The notes below the pieces were generated by a model. That model was not told the origin of the DNA. It made no database searches and was given only the letters and a program-made list of their open reading frames with translations. Shown here piece by piece: positions 15,701 to 25,493 of a DNA stretch of 64,000 nucleotides (position 1 is the stretch's first letter; each line of letters begins with the position of its first letter). The position numbers and the translations under genes are program-made. This stretch comes from Pseudisothecium myosuroides (lineage: Eukaryota > Streptophyta > Bryopsida > Hypnales > Lembophyllaceae). The stretch lies in contig OX637295.1 in the NCBI GenBank assembly GCA_951799445.1, positions 1,674,001 through 1,738,000 on the forward strand. Reading direction: 5' to 3'.

Positions 15701-18399
15701 ACAAAGCATTTGGAACAGCAGCCGACTTGTGTATCCAGGAACGAATGAACATCGCCTTGGAAGGCCTCGTGATCGCAAGGTACATGTTGCAAACTTGAGA
15801 GTGTACTCTAAGTTTAACCCCTAAGTGCCATAATGGCCAAAATTAATGAGAAACCATGTCCTCTAAGTAGAAATATATTTTGGGAGTTACTGTAATGGAC
15901 TATTAGCTTCCTCAGTGAACTTTCTGTTTTTATCCTGGGCACTTAGGGGTTAACGTATTTGATCTGACCGAATATTTTCATATATTCTGAAACATACAGA
16001 CACGAGATATATGTTGTGATTTTCTTCCTTCTGACATCAGTTGTATGAATTGGGTTTGTTCAGTGTGGAGGTCATAAGAGCGGAAGAGAACGATCTAGAC
16101 GAAGAAGAAGAGGAAGAGGACAAACTTATGAGAGATGATGAAGAGGATGAGGCTGATGAATATGGACTGCAAGGAAGGATTCGCATCACGACCCGGTGTT
16201 TGTGGACAGACAATAACAAGCTTTTGGAGTCCTTGCAAAGGGCAGCGGATGTCGCCCTTGCAAGCTGCAGGAAGGACGCAAGGTTGTCAACTATCGAGCG
16301 ACACGTTAGTGTGGTCCTCCGTAAAGTTGTACAGAAGTACAGCAACAAACGGCCGGATGTAATTGTAATTGCTACGGACGCTTCAGAGGGGGTGACTCCT
16401 AATAGGTCTCCCGAAATTATTAACAATTTTGACCAATCTCGTAATAAGCAGCAACCTTGGAAAAGAGCTGATGACGCTAAGTCGAAATTTTTTAGGGGCC
16501 CTGTTGGAGGAACTGTTGAACCTGTAGAAATGGTGGTGGAGAAGTTTGAGAGAAAGAAAGTGCTCACACGTGTACAAAAGGAGACTCTAGACGGTAAGAC
16601 AGAAGCAGTCCATTCTGGAGTGAAATCGATTAGTGAGGTTGAACTCGTGGAAGGGGAAGCAGTAAGTGAACCTGTGGCTGCCTCATCAGGATCTCTTGCA
16701 CCAGAAGGTACGCTTAGGGCGATTTATTTGTGGGTTGATCAAGGTTTCTGTTAATCGTAAGCACGTTACACTAGCTTCTCTGAACCGAAAGTTTCATGTT
16801 TGCAGGGGGAAAAAACTAAACAAGATAAAAGAAGAAAAATAAAAGTTTGTTAAAGCGACTGAATTGCCAAAACGTTTTCCTTTTTGATCTGCAGAAGTAG
16901 AGAGCGATGAAGAACGTGGAGAATCAGATGCAGATGAGCCTGTTGCATCAGATGGAGCCGATTCCAGCATCTCAATAGATTCTAATAATGGAGTAGAGCC
17001 TCCTAAGAAGAAACGTCAAAAGTGGAGGTACGAAGTCTTGTACAATTATTTATATCTCATTAGTTTATTTCTTAGCTTCTAGAGCATGATCTTAGAATTC
17101 GTAGCTGGTATTACATCATAATGTGCTAGAACGAATAAGGCTGTCTCTGCAAGAGTTGCCATGTCCAAAGAATTCTTTCCATATTCCATCTACATCATCA
17201 CTTTTGTCTCGTTTTTCTTCCTCTTTTATTATCTCTACCCCCAAGGGGAGAGACTATGCAATGGTTCAGAACGTTGAAAAGTTCTAGTGTTTAATGAAAA
17301 TGAGAAATGTGATAAGCGCAAGAGTAGCATGTTGGGGCCCATCGTTCCAAAGAATAGATGTCATGAGTTTAGTACAATTGTGCTTATCCTATAGCGGCTT
17401 TCTTTGAGGATTATACTGAGTTTTTTTGAATTTCTTAGTAAATCAGTATTATGTCAAGGATTATACTGAGGATTTCTCAAAGGACTATATAGAAAGAGGT
17501 TCATGAAAATTATACGTTTCTATTGGGAAAGTGGCACTTGGGATTTATTCGCTTGTTATTCCTAGCAGGAACGATGATTTGTACATGGGAAGTAATTATT
17601 TCAGTATGCTTATTTTCGTACCTCTAGTTTGGGTATATCGCTGCAACCGAAAAGTCCATGTATTTCTGGATCATGTTTCTATATTGATGTAGTCATCTTT
17701 TTATATAAAAATTAGTCTCTTTCAAGTGCTCACATATCGCTTGGTGCAGACATGACGAGACATTGAAGCTCATCGACACACGAAGTGCTATGGTAGATCA
17801 GCGGCTGAAGGAGGGAAAGAGCCGAAAACCAAGTTGGAAAGACATTGCTGCGAATTTCAATTCAATTGGTTTTGAACGTAACCCAGAGCAATGCAGTTCC
17901 ATGTGGTCTTCTCTAGTGAAAAAATACGAGGTAGTTACCTGCTCTAACCCTGTGCTTTTGCTTCCTTTTTATCAACACCACTCTTTGTGTATTATCCACC
18001 TCCTGAATTTGACCACACTATCACATTCAGTAAAGAAAGAGCCAGCATATGTTCCGTCCACCAATTATTGTATGCTGTTAAGAAAATTTTATAATATATG
18101 GTTTGTAGCAGTTTCCTACTCCATCTGATTTCAGTTCTAGGGTGCTAAGAAAGTATTCTAATTTGTCAATCTGGGGCTGTTTATGGGCTCAGGGGGTGGT
18201 TAAGGAAAAGGGCTCTAGGGACCCTAGTGCTGCCCCGCCTAAGAAAGAGTGGCCTTACTTTGAGGCTATGGATGCTGTCATGAAAAAGCGCGCCAACACC
18301 CCCGTTTCACAAGAAGGGAAGGACCGTGATAGGCGGAGGACCAGGAGGACCAAGAAGAGCAGTTCTAATGAAACTCCACAACTGCAGAAGCAAGAGTAG
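9782..18399 (+). CDS. RNJ: Chloroplast-type ribonuclease J with C-terminal trihelix domain
   Basis: Seventeen exons, 980 aa: 9782-10001, 10350-10596, 11389-11512, 11918-11974, 12101-12292, 12560-12637, 13333-13599, 13856-13921, 14063-14155, 14379-14504, 14949-15062, 15238-15333, 15682-15779, 16064-16707, 16895-17027, 17750-17930, 18193-18399. Every junction is GT-AG and phase-consistent. RNase J is a metallo-beta-lactamase-fold RNase of the beta-CASP group, acting as a 5'-3' exo- and endonuclease on chloroplast transcripts. Zinc-site motifs are HGHEDH (186-191), H256 in VTHSIPD, D278 in HTGDWK and H506 in LPVHGE; the beta-CASP part includes SDSTN. Residues 1 to about 100 look like a transit peptide. 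An acidic run ([10 protein letters not shown]) follows the nuclease core. The C-terminus (about 850-938: [26 protein letters not shown]) is a GT-1/trihelix-like domain, as known for plant RNase J, and ends in a basic tail. Intron 13 carries a small TTAA-flanked element. Confidence 0.95.
10002..10345. repeat. ~185-bp imperfect tandem duplication in RNase J intron 1
   Basis: The segment from about 10010 (TGTGTCCCACTCTTACTGTGG...) recurs from about 10190 (TGTGTCCTTCTCTTATTGTG...). It runs through TTGAAATTGCTGCAATG and GACTGAATTTTTGGGTGATG. It fills almost all of intron 1 and ends just before the exon 2 acceptor. Confidence 0.75.
10619..10650. repeat. Short telomere-like repeat in RNase J intron 2
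   Basis: TTAGGGTTTAGGGTTTAAGGG followed by TTCAGGG is a few units of the plant telomere motif TTTAGGG. It lies directly after the exon 2 donor region. It is too short to indicate a telomere and may act as a telo-box cluster. Confidence 0.6.
15818..15949. mobile_element. 132-bp TTAA-flanked mini-element in RNase J intron 13
   Basis: The ends are CCCCTAAGTGCC and GGCACTTAGGGG, a perfect 12-bp inverted repeat. TTAA lies on both sides (15814-15817 and 15950-15953). Ends and target site resemble the ~934-bp elements at 22905 and 35989, so it is likely a deletion derivative or relative. It has no coding capacity and sits wholly inside the intron. Confidence 0.75.
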
Positions 18400-18800
18400 C
18401 GAGTACAACTAGAGCACTCCCAGAGACGAAAGGACAGGCAAACAACTAACACCCTGTGAATGATGCTCATCTGGGTTGACAGAGAATTAATGTAGCATTC
18501 TTTCTCCTATTATTGATCAAATGGGCGATTTAAGCCTTCTTATCTGATCTCGTTTAATGCCTAAGGTTGCCGAGGCTTTTCCTACTTATGACTCATGAAA
18601 TTATGTTGGTTTTTGCGCTTGGTCATTCATAACAATAGCAACCATGCAGATGGGGTGTCTTTGGTGAATATATTTAAGACAGGTGTATCTTGTTCAGTTG
18701 TTCTCTATTTGCTTTAGTTTAAGAGTCTAAGAACTGCTGATATTCTGCCTGTAAACCACTTACCATGGAGAACGTTTTGAAAGTTTTGACTCACTTAAAA
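18400..18800. other. RNase J 3' flank and spacer
   Basis: The sequence after the RNase J stop is presumably 3' UTR for the first few hundred bases. No reading frame or other feature is recognised before the MITE at 18801. Confidence 0.5.
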
Positions 18801-19043
18801 TTCCCTCTGACCCGAAATAAGTCTCCTTTCTTTTTTAAGGTTTTTTTGAGTAGGTCATATGGAGGCTTTTTGTCTGTCCAATTTTATTTTGAGTAGGTTG
18901 TAATGAACACATGCAATGTTCATAAATTCTAGTGAAATAAGATTTGAACCTCTTTGAATTTATGTTTTTCATAGCATGATTGATGGAATTGGTATCCAAT
19001 GTTTTCAACAAAATTGTGGACACATATTTTAGGACGGAGGGAG
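18801..19043. mobile_element. Stowaway-like MITE
   Basis: The right end is GGACGGAGGGAG followed by TA, the textbook Stowaway terminus. The left end TTCCCTCTGACCCGAAATAA then GTCTCC pairs imperfectly with its reverse complement, CTCCCTCCGTCCTAAAATAT then GTGTCC. About 243 bp, non-coding. Confidence 0.7.
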
Positions 19044-19195
19044 TATTATATATTTTTACTATAGGGTGTCCAAACCGACAATCCTGGTGTTACTATTGCC
19101 TTCCTTCTAACATGCACCCAAAGTAGGCCCATTGTGATCCAATTCTGATCATCTCCAGCATCAACGTACTGTATCACGTCAAGACTGGCTCCAAT

Positions 19196-19645
19196 TCAAA
19201 GTTTGACGGCTGTTGCGATCAAATCTAATATGTGGTAGACTACTTTGAAATTATCATCCTTAATGTCTTCCCCAAGTTGGTAACTGGGAACTGGCCGACT
19301 GGCAGATTCCACTGGAGGACCGGCAGCAGCTTGAATCGTGTCAGAATTTTCCTGTTTTTCAGAATGTGCAGGATGATCATGGGCTTCACCAGCTTGGGCT
19401 TCACTGGCTTCTTCGTCGGCATTCTTGCAGGACTGTGCCAGCTTCTCTTGAATTTCTTTAAGGAGGTCCGGGACATTCACTACGTCAAGCTCGAGCTGTC
19501 CACCAAGCTGCTCCACCAGCCAATTCATGGCGTCCTCCCCGAAGTGCACTTGGATGTCGCTCAGCAGTTGGTCTGTACGCATCCATTCCGGCCAGGAGTC
19601 TAGTAAAAGGAAAGGGGTGAGGAGATTGGAGGGCAGGTTACCCAT
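19196..19645 (-). CDS. Acidic protein of unknown function, paralogue of the gene at 25494-26369
   Basis: Single-exon frame of 149 aa from an ATG. The family is not recognised. The N-terminus MGNLPSNLLTPFLLLDSWPE aligns with the other paralogue's MDTLPSHPFADLF...LLSPDSIPKW. A second shared block follows: LLSDIQVHFGEDAMNWLVEQ here, LSAIEHQLGEDAATEWLEKL there. The rest is acidic and low in complexity (DEEASEAQAGEAHDHPAHSE). Near the C-terminus DDNFKVV is similar to DEGNYKDV in the paralogue. There is no signal peptide, transmembrane segment or catalytic motif, so a soluble intracellular protein is likely. The two genes also share 5' flanking sequence: TTCAGCAGGAG just upstream of both ATGs, then a CCACCCAACCATAGAAGAGA / TCACCCAACCGCAGAAAGAG block. 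The duplication therefore included the promoter. Expression is unproven. Confidence 0.6.
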   Translation of the reverse strand: MGNLPSNLLTPFLLLDSWPEWMRTDQLLSDIQVHFGEDAMNWLVEQLGGQLELDVVNVPDLLKEIQEKLAQSCKNADEEASEAQAGEAHDHPAHSEKQENSDTIQAAAGPPVESASRPVPSYQLGEDIKDDNFKVVYHILDLIATAVKL

Positions 19646-19701
19646 CTTCAGCAGGAGAGTTTGAATGTGTTATACTTCAGTTATGACAAATTTATTGAAT
19701 T

Positions 19702-20003
19702 TAATTGAGAGTGTAACTTGCCACCCAACCATAGAAGAGAGACAATCAGTGTTTTTGTTTTGAGCAAAATTTTGCTAGATTCTCTGTGTCAGTGTCCCTC
19801 CAAATTTTGGCCTAAAAAAAATTCTAGAGACAATCAGTACGTTGTGTAAAACTTTGCTTTGTGCATCATGTTCTGAATTGAGAATGTAACTTGCCATCCA
19901 ACCATTGAAGAGAGGCTATCAACACTTTGTGTGTAACTTTGATTTGTGTAGTATGTACAAAATTGAGACTGTAATTTGCCACCCAACCATAGTATGGAGA
20001 TGA
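19702..20003. repeat. Repeated block upstream of the first acidic gene (three copies)
   Basis: AATTGAGA.TGTAA.TTGCCA(C/T)CCAACCAT.G begins near 19702, 19875 and 19960. One relative lies upstream of the second acidic gene (about 26440-26480). It appears to derive from the ancestral upstream region and to have multiplied locally. Confidence 0.6.
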
Positions 20004-20026
20004 TCAACAATTTAATCAAGTGTAGT

Positions 20027-20365
20027 TGGTGGATGCATTGAGTTATTTTATATGTTGTTGAAGTGTTTTTTTACATATTGTAGAATATGGATGGCCACTT
20101 GTTAGGCTTGTTGTGTGCTTATTAATAGTTTTGTCCTTTGGTCTTCTAGCTACCATAATCTTATGGTGCTTTAGCTACTTTGGATTGCATAAGTGTAGCT
20201 TGTGCATGCATCGAGTTATTCATAAATTATTTGAGTGAATTTTTACATATTGTAGAATATGGAGGGACATGTAAGGCTTGTTGTGTACTTATTAGTGGTT
20301 TAGTCTTTTGGTCTTCTAGCTACCTCAATCTTATGGTGGTTTAGCTACTTTTGAGTTTATTATAA
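20027..20365. repeat. ~173-bp direct duplication sharing sequence with the 26.6-kb region
   Basis: Two units share ACATATTGTAGAATATGGA, GGCTTGTTGTGT.CTTATTA and TTTGGTCTTCTAGCTACC, ending AATCTTATGGTG. The last part recurs at about 26600-26645 (AGCTACCTCAATCTTATGGT), upstream of the second acidic gene. This extends the similarity between the two loci. Confidence 0.65.
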
Positions 20366-21268
20366 GGCTCTTGGTGAATTATTTGTTAAGATTCCATGAC
20401 TATGTTTCACCAACAAATAACTATCATTTCTAATGCAAAGAAAAAAAAAAAAAAAAAAAAAAAATTGATTTTGGGGGGACATCATAGGATTTCTTGTTCA
20501 TCCTATTAGTGTGTATTATTAATTTTCCAAAAACACATTGTATTAAATTAGTGCACATTTAGAAATTACTATATTGTTCCCATCTTCATAAATAAAAGAG
20601 TCCAACTCAATTTCCGGAGTATTACTAATTTTGTACTCAAATACTAGTGCAATGTAATAATGCCTAATAAAATTTTGCAAAAAATATTGATTTCTTAGAT
20701 TGCACAACTATGTAGTTGAAGTGACAATAAGATTTTTTTTTCCATCCACAAAGAGAAGTGCAACAAACTTTGATTAGTTTAGTCCCTAATGCCTCAGGCC
20801 TTTTTTGAGCTTCTTGGGTTTTGTTCAAAACTAAACAAATTGTTTTGATAAGTTGTATCAAGATTTTATAAATTGCGACTATACAAATTCAAACTAGATG
20901 TGTTATAAATCACTTAGGAAGAGAAAAACAATATCAGTTATAAATTGAAAGATTATAATGTTTGATCAAGACTCAAGAGGTTTTAAAATTGTAGAAGCAA
21001 TTTGACATCTTTCAATCCTCTTTTTATATGTAAAATCTAAAATTGAGGCCATGAAAAAAATATGAGGTTAGAGTGCATAATATGCATAACCATATGAATC
21101 AAAAGACAACTTCTAAAAATCTATTTTATATTTTTTTAAATGAATTTCAAATGTGATTCCCTTGTCCCAAAGATCCAATATATTGAGGCACATCTCTAAG
21201 AACACTAAAAAGTCAAGATTTTCAATGGACACCCTTGCAAAAAATATTCAATAAAAAAATCATGATCT
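20366..21268. other. AT-rich spacer with a 24-bp poly-A tract
   Basis: No gene is recognised. An uninterrupted A tract (20441-20464) follows TAATGCAAAG. It could be an old retrotransposed tail, but no parent sequence is identifiable. The remainder is AT-rich without repeats that I can name. Confidence 0.5.
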
Positions 21269-21418
21269 CACTAGTAGAAAATTTAGTTTTTCTGTTGTTT
21301 TGGTCGCGTTGATTCGGTCAAAATCTGACAGAAATCTGTTGAAATCAACAGATTTCTGTCAGATTTTGACTGGATCAACGCGACCAAAACAACAAAAAAT
21401 CTAAATTTTCTACTAGTG
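21269..21418. mobile_element. CACTA-like hairpin MITE, copy 1 (150 bp)
   Basis: It begins CACTAGTAGAAAATTTAG and ends CTAAATTTTCTACTAGTG. Nearly the whole element is self-complementary around AAATCTGTTGAAATCAACAG, making a long hairpin. CACTA termini are typical of CACTA/EnSpm elements. The 3-bp flanks (TCT and TGA) do not match, so the target duplication is not intact. Confidence 0.75.
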
Positions 21419-21765
21419 TGATTTTGTCTTGCCTAGATACTTCAAGCATGTAGTGGTGGTTTTGGTGGTGAAGAGGTTGATTTGGAAAAATTAAATCATG
21501 TCATATGTTTGGTTTCCCTAGCATTTAATGAAGGTATTGGACTCTATATCTTGTCAAAAGAAGAGAAGAGAATCTTGATAGTTTTATCAAGGAATGCACC
21601 GGTGGTTTGAAGAAGAAAAATGTAGGTGTTGGTTCATCAAAAAGAATGAAGATGTCGATGATATGAAGGTGATAACAATAAAGAAGATTGGAGCTAATAA
21701 GATGGCAACAACATTAGAAAAGAATGGAGGTGATAGAATGGCAACAAAGATGGCTTGCAATTTCA
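21419..21765. other. Spacer between the two hairpin MITEs
   Basis: About 350 bp. A short open frame (21594-21809) runs into the next MITE and has no recognisable domain. No functional feature is supported. Confidence 0.5.
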
Positions 21766-21915
21766 CACTAGTAGAAAATTCAGTTTTTTTGTTGTTTTGG
21801 ACGTGTTGATCCGGTCAAAATCTAACAGAAATCTGTTGAAATCAACAGATTTCTGTCAAATTTTGACTGGATCAACGCGTCCAAAACAACAGAAAAATTG
21901 AATTTTCTACTAGTG
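21766..21915. mobile_element. CACTA-like hairpin MITE, copy 2 (150 bp)
   Basis: Same length and sequence class as the copy at 21269, with the same CACTAGTAG/CTACTAGTG ends. It is flanked on both sides by TCA (21763-21765 and 21916-21918). That gives the 3-bp target duplication expected of CACTA elements. It is almost perfectly palindromic and non-coding. Confidence 0.85.
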
Positions 21916-21956
21916 TCAATTTATACAATCATGATAATTTTGCTCACATAGAATTT

Positions 21957-24041
21957 GATTCATAATGGTTTGTAAATTTGTCTACAAATTTTGGTGGCAA
22001 ATCATTGAAATCATTGTTGTCACATAGGTCAAGTTCGGATCATTGGATGAGCGGACATATCTGACAAGTTAGGCGGACTGAACGGACAATGTGACTACCT
22101 TAAAGTAGTCATATTAGGCAAGTTAGGGTCATTGGATATTCCAAACGGATATGCAAATTAGACGATTTGGACGGACAATCCATCCAATGTGACAACTATG
22201 TTTGAAATGGTAGTTTTAATTACCTACTAAATGTAAATTTCTTTCTTTTAAATATGATATCTTATTTTAAATTTGAATTATTATATTATGTTAGCCTAGC
22301 TTTTTTTTGTAAAAATTATTAATAAAATTTATTTCACTTATTATAATTACATAATTAGCTTGAAAATGGATTTATAATCTAAGCACCCTTCCAGATTCTA
22401 GTGGAGTTGCTTACGCGGGCATCTTGAGCAATCTTGAGCAATCATGAGCAATTGGAGTGATCTCAAGCGATTTGAGCAATCCTAACCGATCTTAGCAATT
22501 GGAGCAATCTCAAGGTCTTGAGCAAGACTCAATGCTAGTAGCAACACCACTATAAGCAACTCCCTATATGCTAGTATCAACTCCACTATAAGAAACTTCC
22601 TATATAATCTGCAAAGGTGCTTAGATTATATATCTATTTTCAAACTAATTATCTAATAATAATAAGTGAAATAAATTTTATTAATAATTTTTACAAAAAA
22701 AAGCTAGGCTAACATAATATAATAATTCAAATTTTAAAATAAGATATCATATTTAAAAGAAAGAAATTTACATTCAGTAGGTAATTAAAACTACCATTTC
22801 AAACATAGTTGTCACATTGGATGGATTGTCCATCCAAATCATCTAATTTGCCTATGCGTTTGGAATATCCAATGACCCTAACTTGTTCAATATGACTACT
22901 TTAACCCCTAAAGGACCGTTGTCCCTTCGGGGGACAAATGCGTTTTCGGGCAGGTACCTACGGGCTGAAACTTTCTTGTGATTTTTTGAAACTTTTTTTG
23001 GAGATAGAAAAACTGATAAGCTTTGTGGGAATATAATTTTTTTCACAATTGGTGCCCGGGAAAAAAAGTTATGACCAAATAAGCTCAAAACAGGGGACGG
23101 CGGGCAGCCCGGGCAGCAAAAAAAAAATGGACAAAAATTTGAATTTTTTTTTTTAATATTTTTTTTCTCATAGATTATATTTTTGTCTATTCGGAAAGCT
23201 TTGATTCATTTCATTTGGATTTGTTATGAGAAAGTTATGGACATTCTTGTTTTTCGGGCAGTTGGAGCATCTTTTTGAAAAAAATAACTTGCAGGATGCA
23301 TTTCTGAATGCAATTTTTCAAATTTTTCAAAAATTTTTTTTTGCATGATTTATTTTACTTGCTAGAACAATCTCACCATTGGGATTAGTGCATTTTAATT
23401 CCATGTAAATGATATTAATATTTTAGATTTTCCTTCTATCTCATACCTACTTCTACTTAACAATTTTTTTAAGAATGATAATTAAGTTTTTTTGAATTTC
23501 TTTTTTTTTCCTAGACTCTCAACTCAATTCTCCTCTATAAATATTTAAAGCTCAAAACTCTGTAGTGCAAAAATTTTCACTTAAAAATGTTTAAAGTCAA
23601 AAAATCTAGTCCCGCAATGTGCTGAAAAACTTGTTTTTTTCACTTTAAACGTAGATATCTTGCAATCTGTGCGGTCAAAAATTCTGAAATTTTTTCCACA
23701 CATTCTCATACTAGTTAGGTGTAAGATCCTACGGTTAGATTTGCAAAAAAACATTTTTCAATTTTTTTTCACTGTTTGCTATAGAAATGGCAGTTTTCAC
23801 TGTTTTTTGGCAGAAAAAAGGCCTCGGTCCTTTAGGGGTTAAGGTAGTCACATTGTCCGTTTGGTCCGTCCGCTTAAATTGTCTGATATGTGAGCCCATC
23901 CGATGATCCTAATCATCTGGTCCACCTAAATTGTCCGATATGTCCGCCCATTCAATGATCCTAACTAGACCAATGTGACAACAATGATGTCAATGATTTG
24001 CTACCAAAATTTGTAGACAAATTTACAAACCATTATGAATC
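21957..24041. mobile_element. Foldback (long inverted repeat) element, interrupted by a TTAA-flanked insertion
   Basis: The left arm is about 21957-22387 and starts GATTCATAATGGTTTGTAAA. The right arm is its complement, from about 22616 to 24041, ending TTTACAAACCATTATGAATC. The right arm is split by the element at 22905-23838. The loop (22388-22615) contains many GAGCAAT-like short repeats and a duplicated CCACTATAAG.AACT segment. The outer part of the right arm has an extra internal duplication of a GGACAATTTAGG-type unit. No transposase is encoded. The superfamily is undetermined. Confidence 0.75.
22905..23838. mobile_element. 934-bp TTAA-flanked piggyBac-like MITE, copy 1
   Basis: The ends are CCCCTAAAGGACC and GGTCCTTTAGGGG, flanked on both sides by TTAA (22901-22904, 23839-23842). 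The TTAA target and CCC-starting ends are the hallmark of piggyBac-type transposons. The other foldback arm keeps the unoccupied sequence GTGACTACC-TTAA-AGTAGTCAT at 22091-22109. That proves insertion with TTAA duplication. The interior has no long open frame. It contains GC-rich patches (GGGGACGGCGGGCAGCCCGG) and poly-A/T tracts. The second copy at 35989 is in the opposite orientation and clearly similar throughout. Confidence 0.85.
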
Positions 24042-25493
24042 TTTTTTATGCTTAAAATAGACCTTAAAGGATACTTTACAAAAAAATATCCACTACAATA
24101 CTTTGGTAAGATTTCATTTAACTTCAAGATTAGGCAACATCAAAATATGGTGCCTTGGGGATTTAGAGTTAAAGACTTGTTTATGACAAAATAAAATTGA
24201 ATTGAAAATCAATAGAAAGGAGAGAAATTAAATACAAATAATTGAATGATATGAAAGATCAAATGATTGATTTGAATAATTCAAATTGGACCAAATAATA
24301 ATTCAAACACACATCATGTCAAATCATATATGAATAATATGAATTATCAAATCAATGATGTATTGAATGATTGAATGATTGATTTAAGTGTAGGATATTT
24401 TTTCTAAGAGGATAGAAAAATATTCAAAATGAAGATTTTTAATCACTCTTATGATGATGCATTCTTATGATGCTCTTGTCTATCATATAGATAAACAAAG
24501 TGTTCTCAAATATATTAAGATGATGTCAAGAAAGCTTGACTTGAAATGAAACAATCTTAATTTAAAGAATATTAATTATCTCATCTTATGGATATCTAAA
24601 ATTGAAGTTGCAATTCAAATATTCCTAACATGATTTAAAACTCTTGTGTACTATTAACCAAGACATTTAAGCATTCTAAATCAAGATATTTTGACAAACA
24701 TAATCTTATATTCTCTTATAGAAAAGAAAAGTTTTGCTTTACTTGAAATGGTTTGAAGGTATTCAATGAACTACACATACATCTCACATCTCACAAAAAC
24801 ATGTCATGACTTTGACAATTGTCCACAAAGCCCCTAAATGATGTGTAAAAATTTTCCTTGATAAAAATGACAATTTGTAACAACAATGGTCACACTTGGG
24901 TACTATTCTTGTAGACTCTACAACCCAGCCATATCCATCTTATATACCACCCCTTTGAAATCAATCTAGTTCCCAAATATATTGAAAAATAATGTTGGAG
25001 TTTGGTGGTTCCCACATACATTGAAAAAAATGCTTTAGGAGTAAGTAGATCCTTGTACAATCCTACAATATTACAATACAAGGTAATCTTACCAACTTGC
25101 AACCTTGTTGCAAACCCACTCACCTATTCATTCATGTCTAAAATTTACACCTCACACTATAGATAAAACTATAGATAAACCTCTAATCAACTCTTTGAAA
25201 GTTCATAGCTGATTTACAAAGCGACTTAAACTTGCTTTCGAGGAGAATCTTGAATCCTCACATTCAGCGTTTCTTATTTTCTAGGCAAAATTATGCCACT
25301 CTGCCAGGTTTGAGGCTGTCCCTCCAAAATTGCGCCAGTGCAGTGAAGGCATCAGTGGCAAGTACTGTTCAAACGAACAAAACGCTGCTCACAATTGCCA
25401 ACAAAACTTAATCAAAACTACAGTTTAATGACAGTAACCATACCCAAAATGCTGATTTCAACAGCGTGTCAAATCGACGACATTCTTCAGCCT
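24042..25493. other. AT-rich spacer, no supported gene
   Basis: Simple-sequence-like runs (ATTGAATGATTGATTT variants at about 24230-24390) and unremarkable AT-rich DNA. About the last 200 bases before 25494 are probably the 3' flank of the second acidic gene. Confidence 0.5.
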
